Shown here in pieces: positions 33,761 to 45,020 of a stretch of 64,000 bases of DNA (the first letter of the stretch is position 1; each line of letters opens with the position of its first letter). A program made the position numbers and the translations under genes. Source of the DNA: Isoetes taiwanensis. Its lineage: Eukaryota > Streptophyta > Lycopodiopsida > Isoetales > Isoetaceae. Under the pieces are notes generated by a model that was given only the letters and a program-made list of their open reading frames with translations, was not told the DNA's origin and searched no databases. Where the stretch lies: assembly GCA_021234155.1 (NCBI GenBank), contig JAJEKV010000003.1, forward strand, positions 8,742,413-8,806,412. The letters are read 5' to 3'.

Positions 33761-33904
33761 CGCGACAAACATAAGAACATAGATAAGATAAGAATAAGAA
33801 TAAGAATAGAGAGTAGATAGATATACATATCTAGCCTCCTCAATAGACGGCGTGCTACATAGTTACTATGGGATTTCCTTTGCTTACATATATATAAAAG
33901 AAAT

Positions 33905-34209
33905 GCTTATCGCACTGACAGTCTAGTGGTTAGGCTACTGGTTACGGGTGTTCCCCGCCCAGGCTCAAACCCCACTGGCTATCGTTGGGTGGCATGAATG
34001 AACTATAAAAGGCTTATCGCAATATCAGTCTAGTGGTTAGGCTATTGGATACGGGTGCCCCCTGTCCAAGCTCAAATCCCACTGACTATTATTGGATGGC
34101 ATGAATGATCTATGTTCATGGTGATCATGGCCTGATGGTTAGACCATTGGATAAGGTGTCCCCTGCCCAGGTTCAAAACCCACTGGCTATCATTGCATGA
34201 CATGATTGA
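33905..34209 (+). repeat. Tandem trimer of a tRNA-derived SINE head
   Basis: Three units of about 107 bp start at 33,905, 34,012 and about 34,121. Each has an A-box-like GTCTAGTGGTTAGGCTACTG and a B-box-like CCAGGCTCAAACCCC or GGTTCAAAACC, then CACTGGCTAT and GGCATGAATG. The order and spacing resemble tRNA-Glu. No unit closes an acceptor stem, so these are not working tRNA genes. A single copy is at 50,595-50,675 on the other strand. Confidence 0.8.
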
Positions 34210-34349
34210 CAAAACAAAAAGAAGAAAAAAAAACGGGAATCCTATAGTCGTTATGGTCAGCATCCTTCTATCGTGCGGGCACTAAACACATGGCAAAAAA
34301 ATGCAGGTTCAAATCCTGCGTGTTCTAGCATCTATAGACTATTTGGGAA

Positions 34350-34395
34350 AGAGAAACGTTCACGGCGGCAAGGCCGCCGCGATAAGTTTCTTGTA
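34350..34395. repeat. Conserved GGCGGC/GCCGCC hairpin, copy 2
   Basis: GAGAAACGTTCAC, then GGCGGCAAGGCCGCC, then GCGATAAGTTTCTTGTA. The same organisation as 25,094-25,140, with a changed loop but conserved arms. Confidence 0.8.
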
Positions 34396-35299
34396 CAAAT
34401 AATGAAAGTTTCTTTCATTACTAAAAGCGTAAGTGGAAACCATGATTGAGAATGGAAGATGCATTGCTTGACAAATATGTATGCTACTAGTTAATTTTTT
34501 GCAAGTACATAGCCCATGAGTATATGATCTATTTACTCCCAAACCTACGAATAATTGATACCTATAAACTTGCTATGAAGTGAAATACATGGTCATGTAC
34601 AAGTGTGTCAAATCTTGCCTTAACATATCTTGTGCGTATGCTATTCAACGCTTGATAACCGTTGTTATTCATTAAAATCTATACAACCATGACTCCATCA
34701 ATAAAGTTAGTAAATGTACTTTAAATGAGCTTGAAAATGGCGAAAGGTAAGTAAATTATGCGAAAGCATAACCTCCTTTCTTGTTTTCTGTATCTTTCGT
34801 GACTCGTTTATGGCAGCCAGCTATATTATTTCACCAAAATTAGCACATACATGAGCTGACAAGCCACATGCATTCTGTCCTCAGTAGCATAGATATGAAG
34901 AACCCATAGGACCACTTTGGGAAACAAAATGCACCCTGCGTGTGATGGGGGGGCGCCCAGGAATCCAAAACACAACAATTTTTTCCTAGCTGGAAAGGAG
35001 CTCATCACATCACACTACCACATATTGTGGCTTGGGATAGAACCCTTGCCTATGTTGCCCCATACTTTACAGATATTGTTTCTACTCTTCTCCTTGCCTT
35101 CTAAATATGCATCGGGTTTCCGAAGTTTTCCTATCATTGATGATACATATTGATAAAATTAGCCAAATATTTGTTACTTTCTTCCTCTCACTAAAAATAT
35201 GCTATGTAGGACATACCATCAGCAACAATAAATATTAGAGAACACCTTTCTTTGTCTTCCTCATGCCACACTTATGATTTTAAATTAGGCATATTGGTA
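34396..35299. other. Non-coding, no feature recognised
   Basis: AT-rich DNA with only short frames lacking similarity on either strand. Confidence 0.45.
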
Positions 35300-36220
35300 T
35301 TTGAGATCATATGTTTTTGGGTTGCCCCTAGGGGGGCAAACCCTCGGTTATGTGGGTTTCTGGAATATCCAGGCATATGGTGGCATATGCCTAGGATATT
35401 CTCGTGACTGCTCCAAACTGGCTTTTGCCAGTAAACTGGCAGTCAGCCCTGTTGCCGGATGGTGCTGTTCTAACTGCCTAACCGGAATGAAGTTTCATTC
35501 TGTGGAGTGCAAGGAAAAATTGGTCAGTTTAGCTGGGAATCCGCAAACAGGATCATAATTCATATTGCCGATGCCCCTTGCCATGGCTCTAGGTTTCACA
35601 ACAATGAAATCGATGATTATTATCCTCGAGGCGACAAAAATGGTCGATACATTACCAAATTGCTCCAGGTTTTGCAAGAGGTTAGCCAAATCTCAGCTTA
35701 TTCCTTCTAGCATCTATATAATTCTACTAGGAAAATGATCCAAGAGTTCGGGAGTTCAAGAAGGCTGCCGGAAGAGAAGATTGGATATGTGAAGGAGTGC
35801 TAGGCAAAAACCCTATGGAAATTGCAAAAGAAGTTGTGACAGCATGTAGTAAAACTATATCGAGGACTCAGTCTAGCGGCAAAGGTAATTTCACAAAGAG
35901 CAAATATGTTCCTTGTGTGGTGGTCCCTTCGATACCATCATGGAACTTGATCCCGTCACAATTAGGGAAGCAGTATAAATCTAAGTGCTGCTCAGAAGCC
36001 TGGATGACCTGCAGGCAAAGATAGGCTCTGGACGAAGTCTTGACTGCGAAACAATGGGATATGTGGATGTCAGGATTGCTCCAAATCCGTTCAGTGGTGA
36101 GGGTGCAACAAGATGGCCTTTCTATGCACATCTGCTGGATAATTAGGGAAAGCAACTGGATATGGTTGTCAAGAGGTTTAAGGTAGCATTTGGAAAGAAT
36201 ACAAAAGAAGTACATGTGTG
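35300..36220 (+). pseudogene. Decayed VWA/alpha-kinase gene
   Basis: A plus-strand series of fragments recalls proteins that join a von Willebrand A-like domain to an atypical alpha-kinase (MHCK/EF2K type). The first is SWESANRIIIHIADAPCHGS and RFHNNEIDDYYPRGD (35,535-35,640), as in the VWA part. Next comes SRKMIQEFGSS (about 35,730), then VVVPSIPSWNLIPSQLGKQY (35,920-35,980). Further on (36,060-36,215), VDVRIAPNPFSGEGATRWPF and MVVKRFKVAF match the beginning of an alpha-kinase domain, including the Lys of the VKRFK nucleotide-binding strand. Stops and frame changes separate the parts, and the C-terminal kinase lobe is not found. The family is best known from fungi, slime moulds and animals; presence in a plant window is notable. 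The identification is by motif memory. Confidence 0.6.
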
Positions 36221-38365
36221 ATGCTGCTCTCTGATGCATGCAGGACTGACAGAGCTGAAGATGTTCATGCTTATTCTTTTATCTATCTAGTAAGTTTGGT
36301 AGTTGTTTTCTCATTTTCTGCTTCTTGATTGGGTGCATGATACTATTGCATGCGCTGCATGTCCATATTCATTGATTTCTTTTCATATTCATTCATTCCT
36401 TTGGGAAATTCTGATTACCTCTTTCATCTAAATGTTCCTGCTTATGTTCTTTTATTTTCGTTCCTAAAGGGGCTTGAGAACATGTGCATATTCACTGATT
36501 CCTTTTCATATTCATTCATATCTAAATGTTCCTGCTTATATTCTTTTATTTTCGTTCCTAAATGGACTTGAGAAACAGATTTCTCAATGATTGCACAATT
36601 ATCAAAGATAGATGGTTTTGCTTCCATTTGGGAGTGAAATTTGGCTTGTTGAAGATGGAACACGATACAGTTTTGCCTTAGATTCTGTGGTAGATTTTAA
36701 TGCCCATAAATGCACCCTGTTTGATATCGGATGTTAATGTTATATTCAGGCTAGTCTGTTTTCAAAGACTCTTGCTTTATCTAATTGATAGTTTATTGTG
36801 CAGGTCTTTAATGTTCCTAACTTCAACTGAAAGCAATATTGAAACTGTCTCTATTTCCTGTGATTGGCATGCCCTGTGAACCAACTGATTTTGTAAACTC
36901 ATCTGCAAATTGCATGGTAACTGTGGACTCCCTTTTATGAATATTGCAGGTAGAGCATCTTAACAATGTGAACTTTGAGACCAAATCATTTATGCACAAT
37001 ATGAAATTGTGCTTATAGAAATCATTTTTGCACAATATGAAATTGTTTAGCAATTTGAAGTGTTGTCCTCTGAATGGAGGCATATGTGAGGTTGCTTATT
37101 GTTGAAGCTTAGTTCATTTTGTTTATTATTATTCTTTGTCTTTGATATTTCTACACAATAAATGATTCTAACTTTGGAGGCAGAGCCATTTATGGCCTGA
37201 AACAGAAGGAAACTTTTTGTTAATCTGATTTTTGTTAATCTGACTTTGTTAAGAGATCAGGAAGGTATTGTACCAAAAGAAGTTGTGCTAAGATTGTATA
37301 TAAAGATTGTATATACATATTTTACTTGCCATGTAATTGCTCGCCATTCTAGGTCACGTCTTTATCATCTGGTCCATATTTGTGTTCTTTCTAGCTCTGG
37401 TGTGCTCAGTGCCTTCCTGACATGCATGCTGCAAGCACAAGGGAAATAATTCTTTCTCGTTTGAATGGATTGAAAGGTCCTTATCTTCATCTTTAAGAAC
37501 GCAAACAAGGTATGAAATTGAAGGGTGAGGACTTCAATCAAACCAGCTCAGTTGTTACTCTCTTTTAATAAGATCCGGTAAGGGGTAATGCTCTGTTACA
37601 TCAGATAAAATAGCTTCTTCAATGGTCCATGTGACACAGATTTAGCCAAGTAGTAGCAGGCGAGATTCATTCGTGGACCACACCAGTTACCACAGTTTAT
37701 TTCTTTTTTCTTTGAAGGGTTTATGATGTATAAGGGGATGGCATCAGTTCCTTCTTGCTTTTTTTAATATATTAAATAGGCGGTTGATTGAGCTTCTTCC
37801 TTAATGTGATACGCAAAATCTCTTAGATTGATTTATGGTCCTTTGTGCTGTCATTCTAAACAAATTTATATGGTCCTTTTTCATATCCCAGACTTGCCCC
37901 ACAGTCTTCTATATAATTATAAGAAACAAGAAGACATTTCCCAATTTTTTGTGTTTTAGCAAGCATATGTTCAAAGTACAAGAACTGAGTCTACATATGT
38001 GCAACATGGCTTCATAACAATGGAACGTCTATTCTATATCCAAGGTATACATTAAAGTTTTGAAGTATAGAATATTTGTTGATTAGAACGTAGCAAAAGT
38101 GCCATTAATTCTTTGTTTTTTGTTGAGTTCAGACTTCAACCATATATTAGAATTTATCTACCATTGGTCCTTCAAGAGGTTAAAAGCCTCGGCCATTGCA
38201 ACAATGCTAAAATGAGCACTCTACATCTAATGCTAATAAAGCAAAGAGCTCGTTATCAATAAGATCAACATTTTTACACTGCTAGTCCGATTGCATCCCA
38301 AGGTTTTGAATCACTTTATTATTTTAATGGTTCTATCTACCTAAGTTACCAGCATCCCAATTTCA
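36221..38365. other. Non-coding stretch with local duplications
   Basis: A block containing TTCTTTTATTTTCGTTCCTAA and CATATTCATTCA is present twice (36,361-36,480 and 36,485-36,572). CATTTATGCACAATATGAAATTGT-type words are duplicated at 36,986-37,050. No continuation of the kinase gene could be identified. Confidence 0.5.
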
Positions 38366-39329
38366 ATGCCTCGATTTTTGTTAATCCAAACAAACTTTGA
38401 TGTTAGTGGAAGAGCCATTAATTTTGGGTCATATAATGGTTATCCAGCTCCACATTATTGGTCTCCCAATGTTTATGGGGCTCGAAATGTTTATGGGGGG
38501 CTTCCAATGTTTATAGGGCTCGAAATGTTTATGGGCTCGAAATGTTTATGGGGGGCGCTCGAACGGTTTAGGCACCTAATAACTATAGGTCGCCCAGTAG
38601 TGCTTACAACTATAATTGCAGGCCCCCAAATAATTTTGGAGCTCCCAATATGTACCGCGGGTCTAATGCGCATTTTGAGGCACTTGATGATAATAATGTC
38701 AACATGCCTTTTGTTTCAGCAATGACAATAATGTCGTGCCTGTCTAATATTGCAAGTACTTCGTAGTGGGACACCCATTAATTTGGGGCCATAGATAATT
38801 GTCCAATCCCATATTATAGGCCGCCCAGTCATTCTGGACCAATCAATAATTATAGACCCCCAAATAACAACATAATAAAGTCATGGGCTTTATACCCCAA
38901 GATAACGTATTGTAATAATTATTTTGCCTAATATTGCAAGTACTTCCATCGGGGGGCTAGGGCGTGTGCATGTGAATGTTACCAACACTCAACATAAGAA
39001 ATTCTAGAGATGAATATTCCGTTTCTAACATCATGGCTGTACCTTTAGGCCACAAACGTAAGTATTCAGAGGAATGGGAGTTCAATGGAACATTTTCAGA
39101 ATGGCATAAACAAAACAACATTGTCATTCCTGCATTGACAGTACTTGATGGCCTGAAAAAAATAAATAAAGGTACACAAAGAACCCACTTCAACAATTTG
39201 CATCCAACTTTACACTCAACACGTGCCAAAACCTTTGGTCGCTCCAATACAACCAATAACTATAGGCCGTCAAATAATTTTAGAGCTCCTAATATGTATA
39301 GAAGGTCTAATGTGCATTTGGGCACTTGA
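38366..39329 (+). pseudogene. Asn/Tyr/Pro-rich repeat coding remnant, family unknown
   Basis: I do not recognise this gene. Two frames contain the same low-complexity module. At about 38,600-38,680 it reads NNFGAPNMYRGSNAHFEALD, and at 39,250-39,325 NNYRPSNNFRAPNMYRRSNV. A third, weaker copy is at 38,800-38,870. Between them, 38,976-39,240 reads MAVPLGHKRKYSEEWEFNGT and FSEWHKQNNIVIPALTVLDG, which looks like ordinary coding sequence. At 38,466-38,565 an 18-24-bp unit with AATGTTTATGGGGCTCGA is repeated at least four times and creates frame shifts. The pattern suggests duplicated exons of a gene for a prion-like, Asn-rich protein, now broken. Confidence 0.4.
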
Positions 39330-41019
39330 TGGTAAGAATACTATGACTTTTATTTGAGCAATAACAATAATGCCATGCGTCTCTAATATTGCAAGCACTT
39401 CAAACAAGGAAGGAGGCTTCCCAATTTCAATTATTCAAGTTGAGCCGTTGGTTTGTGGATATTAAGAGTGCAGAAAGAAATTCATATTCATGTGAGTTAT
39501 CAAGGAGGAGGTGTCGCTGTGAAGCTGGTATATAAAACAGTAATTAGGCATAGCATGGCATCATCGCCAATTGAAAATGCTCAACTAGACCTAGGTATAG
39601 CTCTAGGATTAAAGAATTCAAAGATCATGAATTTCATTTAACAATGGAAATGCATTGATACTAAAATTACTAGAAAATAGCAGAGAAACTCCAGATATGA
39701 GTATTGTCAAGCTTTTAAGTTTTCTCGTGAAGTTTTCAAGAAATATGCATATCTTCATTTTTGGGCAATTTAGTGAAGTGGCGAAATGCGATTGAATCAT
39801 TGAATCAGAATGCCTGTTCAATGGGCTGATTAGGGTTCAAGCAATCAAAATGATCAGAGTTGCTCCTAGCTAGACAATGCTCCAAAAATTTATCCTGCTC
39901 ATGTAGTTAAAAGAATCCGATTTTGTTCACAAGCCCATTAATCCAAGATCTACGTGATGGTGGCGCATATTGCCAAGGTCACATAGCCATTCAAAGATGT
40001 ATCGAGCAATTCTCTTGACATCCAAAAATACACCAAAGCTATCATATACCCAATATCCATAGTAACATCAGACCCCAGGTGCTCTTTTCTATTTACTCCC
40101 ACCTCCCACCTGACCTTCACATTCTTCCTTTTCCTCTCCCACGTTCATGTTCTCGACAATAACCTGTTCTACTTTACCCACGAACTAATATTTGCAAAAT
40201 AACCTCTATATCCTCTACCCCACAAGCTAGGGTGCACCTCGCCTCAGCTTATACCATAGTTGGGACCTAAACCCGTAAGCCCTCAAATCACACAGGTTTC
40301 ATTTAAGCCACTTTACCCTCAAGAAACTGGAGGGCAACCCTCCGTGCGTAGCACCTTGTTATTTGTTGTAATCTCGATATGGCATGTGAAGCTTGTGGTT
40401 CAATTAAAAGATATCAATTATCCATCATTACGATAAACATATGTCGCACATGGCCTATTCACTAATACTACAATATTCTTATTGCTCTATGTATATATAT
40501 CTAATCACTAGAAACGTGTGCCTGGCGAATGCCAGGCATTACTTTGTACGTGTGGAATTTGTAGGTGGCATAAAATGTTGTAGATGGCATCACGTCGATC
40601 CTTTGGAGGAACGACGGTGGCAATGGCATAGATGTGCATGTGAACATGTGTGCGTTAAAATAGAAATCGAACTTTGGTGGTTTATATATGCATCTTATCA
40701 GGGATAACAAAAAATGTTGTACTTATTCAAGGTAGGACAAAGTTTGCAAGGTACAGATACGCATAAGATGAATTGGATTGCAATGGATGGGTCAATTGGA
40801 TGAACTCAAAACAGTATACATAGGAAGCAAGATGTTATAGTTGGTGTAGACTTGCGGTTGATCGTAAGGAAACAAAACATTTTGTTGAGGGATAAAAGCT
40901 AAACCTCCATAAACGGCTAGTTGTATGTTCGATGTCTAATATGCTTGAAAATAAGGCGAGGTCAAGTCAATATTCATGTCCTTAATTGGATAATGAAGAG
41001 GCACACACTTCGCTAATTT
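39330..41019. other. Non-coding stretch
   Basis: Only short frames without similarity occur. A C-rich tract at 40,080-40,330 ends in the hairpin motif at 40,336-40,361 that is shared with 561-585. Confidence 0.45.
40336..40361. repeat. Hairpin motif, second copy
   Basis: AACCCTCCGTGCGTAGCACC followed by TTGTTA. It differs from 561-585 by one inserted C and one substitution in the loop. Confidence 0.5.
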
Positions 41020-41312
41020 GCTGATAAACCCAGAATGGACTCATAGCACTTGAGTTCTTCATGAGTTCTTCTAATAAAATAGACATCTCTAGCTCTGACA
41101 TCCTTTCCTTCGTGTCCTCATCAAATGGCAATGGACCAGAAGTAATTGTAACCATCCACCAAGTTCAAGATTTCCCTGTTTTGTGCATTCGAGCACCAAA
41201 TGGTGACCCAAGTCTTTCGCAATGGAATATCCCTGTTTTTTATTGTTCTCAGCCCATTCTAAAGCGTCATCTAAACAATCCGATTTGCTTAATGTTTGAA
41301 AATGCCTGCTGA
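41020..41312 (-). pseudogene. Gene fragment with one frameshift, family unknown
   Basis: The minus strand reads SDCLDDALEWAENNKKQGYS and IAKDLGHHLVLECTKQGNLE, then LGGW. At about 41,155 sensible coding continues in the next frame as VTITSGPLPFDEDTKERMSE and LEMSILLEELMKN. The join would give GW-VTITSGPLPFD. I do not recognise the family with certainty. The fragment has no start; a LINE end of the local family lies 180 bp upstream of it. It is either one exon of a broken gene or a captured piece. Confidence 0.45.
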
Positions 41313-41494
41313 TTATCATAGCAGATGGAAACAATAAAATATCCAATCTTATTTTGAACACATACCTAAAGATATGGCAACTGCGTATTGTTATGAACAT
41401 GGAGAGATTAATCACCCAGCTTATATAGAATCTGAGGCAGCAACCACCAGCACCTGGCTGCCATGGCCGAGCTCCGGTACTCGATGGTGGAAAT

Positions 41495-41920
41495 TAGAAT
41501 AGAATAGAATAGAATAGATTTTTTAACGTCCACGGAGACCAATTGGCCTATGGGACCCAAAAAAAAAAGAGAGCAGCAAGCGTATTACTGACAGGATAAA
41601 AAAACCCCTGCCCCGAAGGGTTTTCGAGGGAAAAACCCTAGCAGTAATAAGTATGCTGGCACGCTGTACAATTGTATAGGACAGTTCAATACCGTCCCGG
41701 AGGACACAACTGAGTCCGTGCATCCATAACCTCCTGGCGGTATGACCCCAACAAACCCACTGACGCCGTCGTCAATAGCTGATGCAACAGCTGGCCAGGC
41801 ACTAGTAATCGAACATATCGCTCTCGGATATGGGCAAACGCTGGGCAGATCTGGAGGGCATGACATTCATCCTCAATGGCGCCCTGGTGGCAACACTGGC
41901 AATCGCCTAGCTAAAAAAAC
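41495..41920 (-). mobile_element. LINE 3' end with (TTCTA)n tail
   Basis: The coding end on the minus strand reads DCQCCHQGAIEDECHALQIC and PAFAHIRERY, the C-terminal zinc cluster of this LINE family. The 3' untranslated hairpin (AAAACCC...GGGTTTT, 41,600-41,640), GGTCTCCGTGGACGTTAAAA and a (TTCTA)4 tail at 41,495-41,519 follow. It is 5'-truncated at about 41,920. Confidence 0.85.
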
Positions 41921-43303
41921 AACAATAGGTCGATTCAATGGTGACAACGATCGAAAATAAAGAAATATAGTAAGCAATAAGATACATTGAAGTAAGAAGC
42001 AGAAGAGAGAGAAAAAAGAAGAAGTCGGATGAGGAGGAATTATTTTCCATCAAACCTCGACTCAAACTCTCGCTAAGGCATTTTCTGGATTTTCTAATTT
42101 TCATGATCGTAGGATTCGAAATTAGAGAATCCAACGGGCCAATTTTTTTTTAAGGTGGTGAGTTCTTACACCTGGACAGGCTAAGAATTTAGAAAACTTT
42201 TCACCTCGGTTTAGGCAAGCCTGCTAAAAAAAAAAAAAAAGTTCTAATTGCAATATAATTACCTCCTCTGGTATTTATAGTCATATCAACATAATTGTTT
42301 TATAACAATAAGGAATGCCGCCGTGAGAAGACGCCAATAACCAGCTAACTGGAAAGGAAGCATATATATAGTGCTTGTCCCTTCCCAAAATGATAATCCG
42401 ATGGCTCGGATCGATACCGTTGTTTTTTCAGATATGCTAGAGACAATAAGCGTTACTACATGAGTACAAATTACTAATTGTTAAGGGAATCATTGAAGCG
42501 GTGCAACATGCCAACATGTACGACAATTCAATATATGTCTCATCTTCCACCAATTGATATACGGCAGCACATGGGACCTAATACTAGTTATGAAATAGAC
42601 ATGTTATATATAAAACCTGCAACTCCTAGGAACTTAACTTTATCTTCAGTTTCTTCTCAACTTGTTTATGTTGTTCAAAAGTTTGTGCTAAATATACGTC
42701 ATTGCCCATAGCATTTGGGTAATATGTAGTGCTTTGACACCTTGTTTTTGTAATTACCCGCATACACAAATTTTTATCTATGAGTTTTTCCTTTATTGCT
42801 TCCTTATTTGTAGTTAGATTTTCCGAAATTCTAACTCAAATTAAACTACAAGTTCTTTCTTCTTCTTTTTTTCTTCTTGACATGTCCTCCAAACTTAGAT
42901 GTCCTATTCATATCAATAATTTGATTTTCTTTTACGTTTGATTTTATAAATCTTTGGACCATGTTTATGATGTTGTGCCATTTAACATGGGGGCATTGTT
43001 GCGCGTTGATGCATGCTACATTATTATTCCTAAAACGCGTGAAATAGATGACATTCTTAAACGTGAGAGAATAAAATAGATGGAAAAACATGCATTATTG
43101 AGAAATACCTTCTTTTTTATATGTAAGATCCTTTTTTTATGAAAAAGTATAAAAATTTGTGCCTCTATCATGGGTTTGATTCAACCAATAGAATAGAATT
43201 GTTGCCTGCATAAATGGTTTAGGACAAAAACAATTTACTAGAGACGGAAAGGAAGTGCTATCCAACTCAGTAAGCTGAAAAACATTTGATGAACTACTTT
43301 AAC
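41921..43303. other. Non-coding stretch
   Basis: It holds an A run at 42,226-42,240, a copy of the palindrome ATCCGATGGCTCGGATCGAT at about 42,397, and AATAGAATAGAATTG at 43,187. Frames at 42,478-42,711 (+) and 42,846-43,091 (-) have no family resemblance. Confidence 0.45.
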
Positions 43304-44345
43304 AAAGCCGGTGCTGCTATATGGGGTGGAGGTTTGGGGCCCAGCAGTTAGCAAAAATACGTGGGATAGGTTGGAAAGGGTGCAGAAAGCTTTCTTGACA
43401 TATAGCTTGGGAGTGAAGGACACCGTACCGTATCAGATTTTGTTGTATGAGACGGGGTTCTGGCCTTTACAAAGATTACGCTATCTTGCGGGCATCTTAC
43501 TTGCTTCCATAAGGTGGATGGGATGGATGAGCATCGCTTGCCCCTACTGGCCGTGTTGTTAATCCGGAGGGCCCCCAGTGGTGAAGAGGGTATGGCACGA
43601 GTTAATCGTAAGGGATGGTTTAGGAGGTGGTCTATGGATTACCAAGCGGATGGTGGCACCGGGCGATTCGATCTTGAGAATGGGCAATTGGATGCGGGCT
43701 ATCTTTGCCACCCTGTGGGATGCCTCTACTCTTGCAAAGCCCAAGGCGAGACCTAATCGTCACGCTCGAGATTAATCCGGCCTTGAGCATGGATCCCATC
43801 GGTCCGGTTTGAAAGCACACATCTCGGTGAAGAAGCGGAGAGCTATTAACGCCATAAGGGCGGGTTCCCATTACCTCCTAATTGAAACAGTCGATGGGGG
43901 TGAATGGCGGGCATGGGATCCCCAGGGAGGAGAGGATATGTCAGTGTTGTGAGATGCACGTGATAGAGGATGAGCACCATGCCCTCCAGCGGTGCCCAAC
44001 ATATGCCCATGTCCGAGCAATGCACACTGATCTTAGATGCTCTGACACACCGCTACATCAGTTACTTGCATCACCTATGGTAGCGTGACCGGGAGCTTAC
44101 ATCCTGCAGATTTTGGGCCGTCGGACTTGCTCTTACGGGGCATGGTATTTGAGAGCCCTCTTTGTAGGGTTTTTCCTCCCAAGTGGGGGTTTTTTCATCC
44201 CGGTAGTAGGGTTCTACTGTACAGTTACATTGTTTGTTTTTGGTGTTGGGGTTTTTGGCTTTTTTGCTTGTTCTCTGCATGTACCGTCTCATAGGCCTCT
44301 GGCCTCCGTGGACGTTAAAATAAACTTCCTTCCTTCCTTCCTTCC
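43304..44345 (+). mobile_element. LINE 3' portion with (CTTC)n tail
   Basis: Coding sequence after the RT palm is readable: VLLYGVEVWGPAVSKNTWDR, LERVQKAFLTYSLGVKDTVP and YQILLYETGFWPLQRLRYLA. After frame changes come VWHELIVRDGLGGGLWITKR and ICQCCEMHVIEDEHHALQRC, then PTYAHVRAMH. This is the C-terminal region and zinc cluster of a non-LTR retrotransposon. It ends GGCCTCCGTGGACGTTAAAA, TAAA and (CTTC)5 at 44,326-44,345. Frames are broken at about 43,555 and 43,780. It is the longest copy of this LINE family here and starts abruptly at about 43,304. Confidence 0.88.
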
Positions 44346-44445
44346 TAACTATCGGAACTTGAGTTTTCCAGGATGATTTTTGTATCTGGAATCATAAAGT
44401 AGGAGTAGATCTCGTTGGTTGAATTCTTTAGTTTTAATCTTGTGG

Positions 44446-45000
44446 TCATGCCAGAATTTCCTTAACTGTTGACCAGCATGTCCCGTCGGATTTCATCAAG
44501 CTGTTATAGTTGATAGACTTGATCTTGCAAAGCATTAGGGGGATTATGTGTAATAGCAGCTGAAATCGCAATGTAGGTAGAATGTACTGGAAGGGCATCA
44601 ACTCACCTTGGCCATATACAAGTTTGAAAGGGGTTTGTCTGGTAGTAATTTTGTAAGTAATGTCGTAGGCCCATAAAACTATAGGCAGTCTTTTGTGCCA
44701 ATCTGTTTGAGAAGCACCATTGAGATAATCTGTGAGCTCCTTGATAGTGTGATTCACAAAATGAACACTACGATCACTAACAAGTTCCATGGGGCATCCA
44801 AAACGTGTAATGCCATGCGTGTAGAGGATGCGCACCGTGCTAGCGATGGTGTTGTTTGGCAGACCACAAGATTCAGCCCTTGGTGGCGCAATCCATAAAA
44901 ACAAATATATAGCGAGCACGGCAATGGCGAGCAGCTGGATCCATGGGGCCAACAAAGTCCATACCTTATTTACTGAAGGGGATGGGTGTGGCAACCGCGG
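44446..45000 (-). pseudogene. Ty3/gypsy integrase core relic next to the tandem array
   Basis: Two frames carry the core: MDFVGPMDPAARHCRARYIF and FMDCATK (45,000-44,880), then FGCPMELVSDRSVHFVNHTI, KELTDYL and LPIVLWAYDITYKITTRQTP, FKLVYGQGELMPF. The first two catalytic Asp can be seen (MDFVGP, VSDRSV). The stretch with the catalytic Glu (QGNGQxE) is deleted, because NGASQTDWHKRL follows KELTDYL directly. The upstream HHCC domain is absent and a tandem array is found in its place. Confidence 0.85.
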
Positions 45001-45020
45001 TTAGTGATAGGGTGTCACGG

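Noticed and set aside
34255-34335. Possible tRNA gene with T-arm-like GCAGGTTCAAATCCTGC
   Set aside because: The T arm is good, but no D arm, anticodon arm or matching acceptor strand could be found upstream.
42478-43091. Frames with NMPTCTTIQYMSHLPP (+) and NAQQCPHVKWHNIINMVQRF (-)
   Set aside because: Short, no family resemblance and no splice partners; probably chance.
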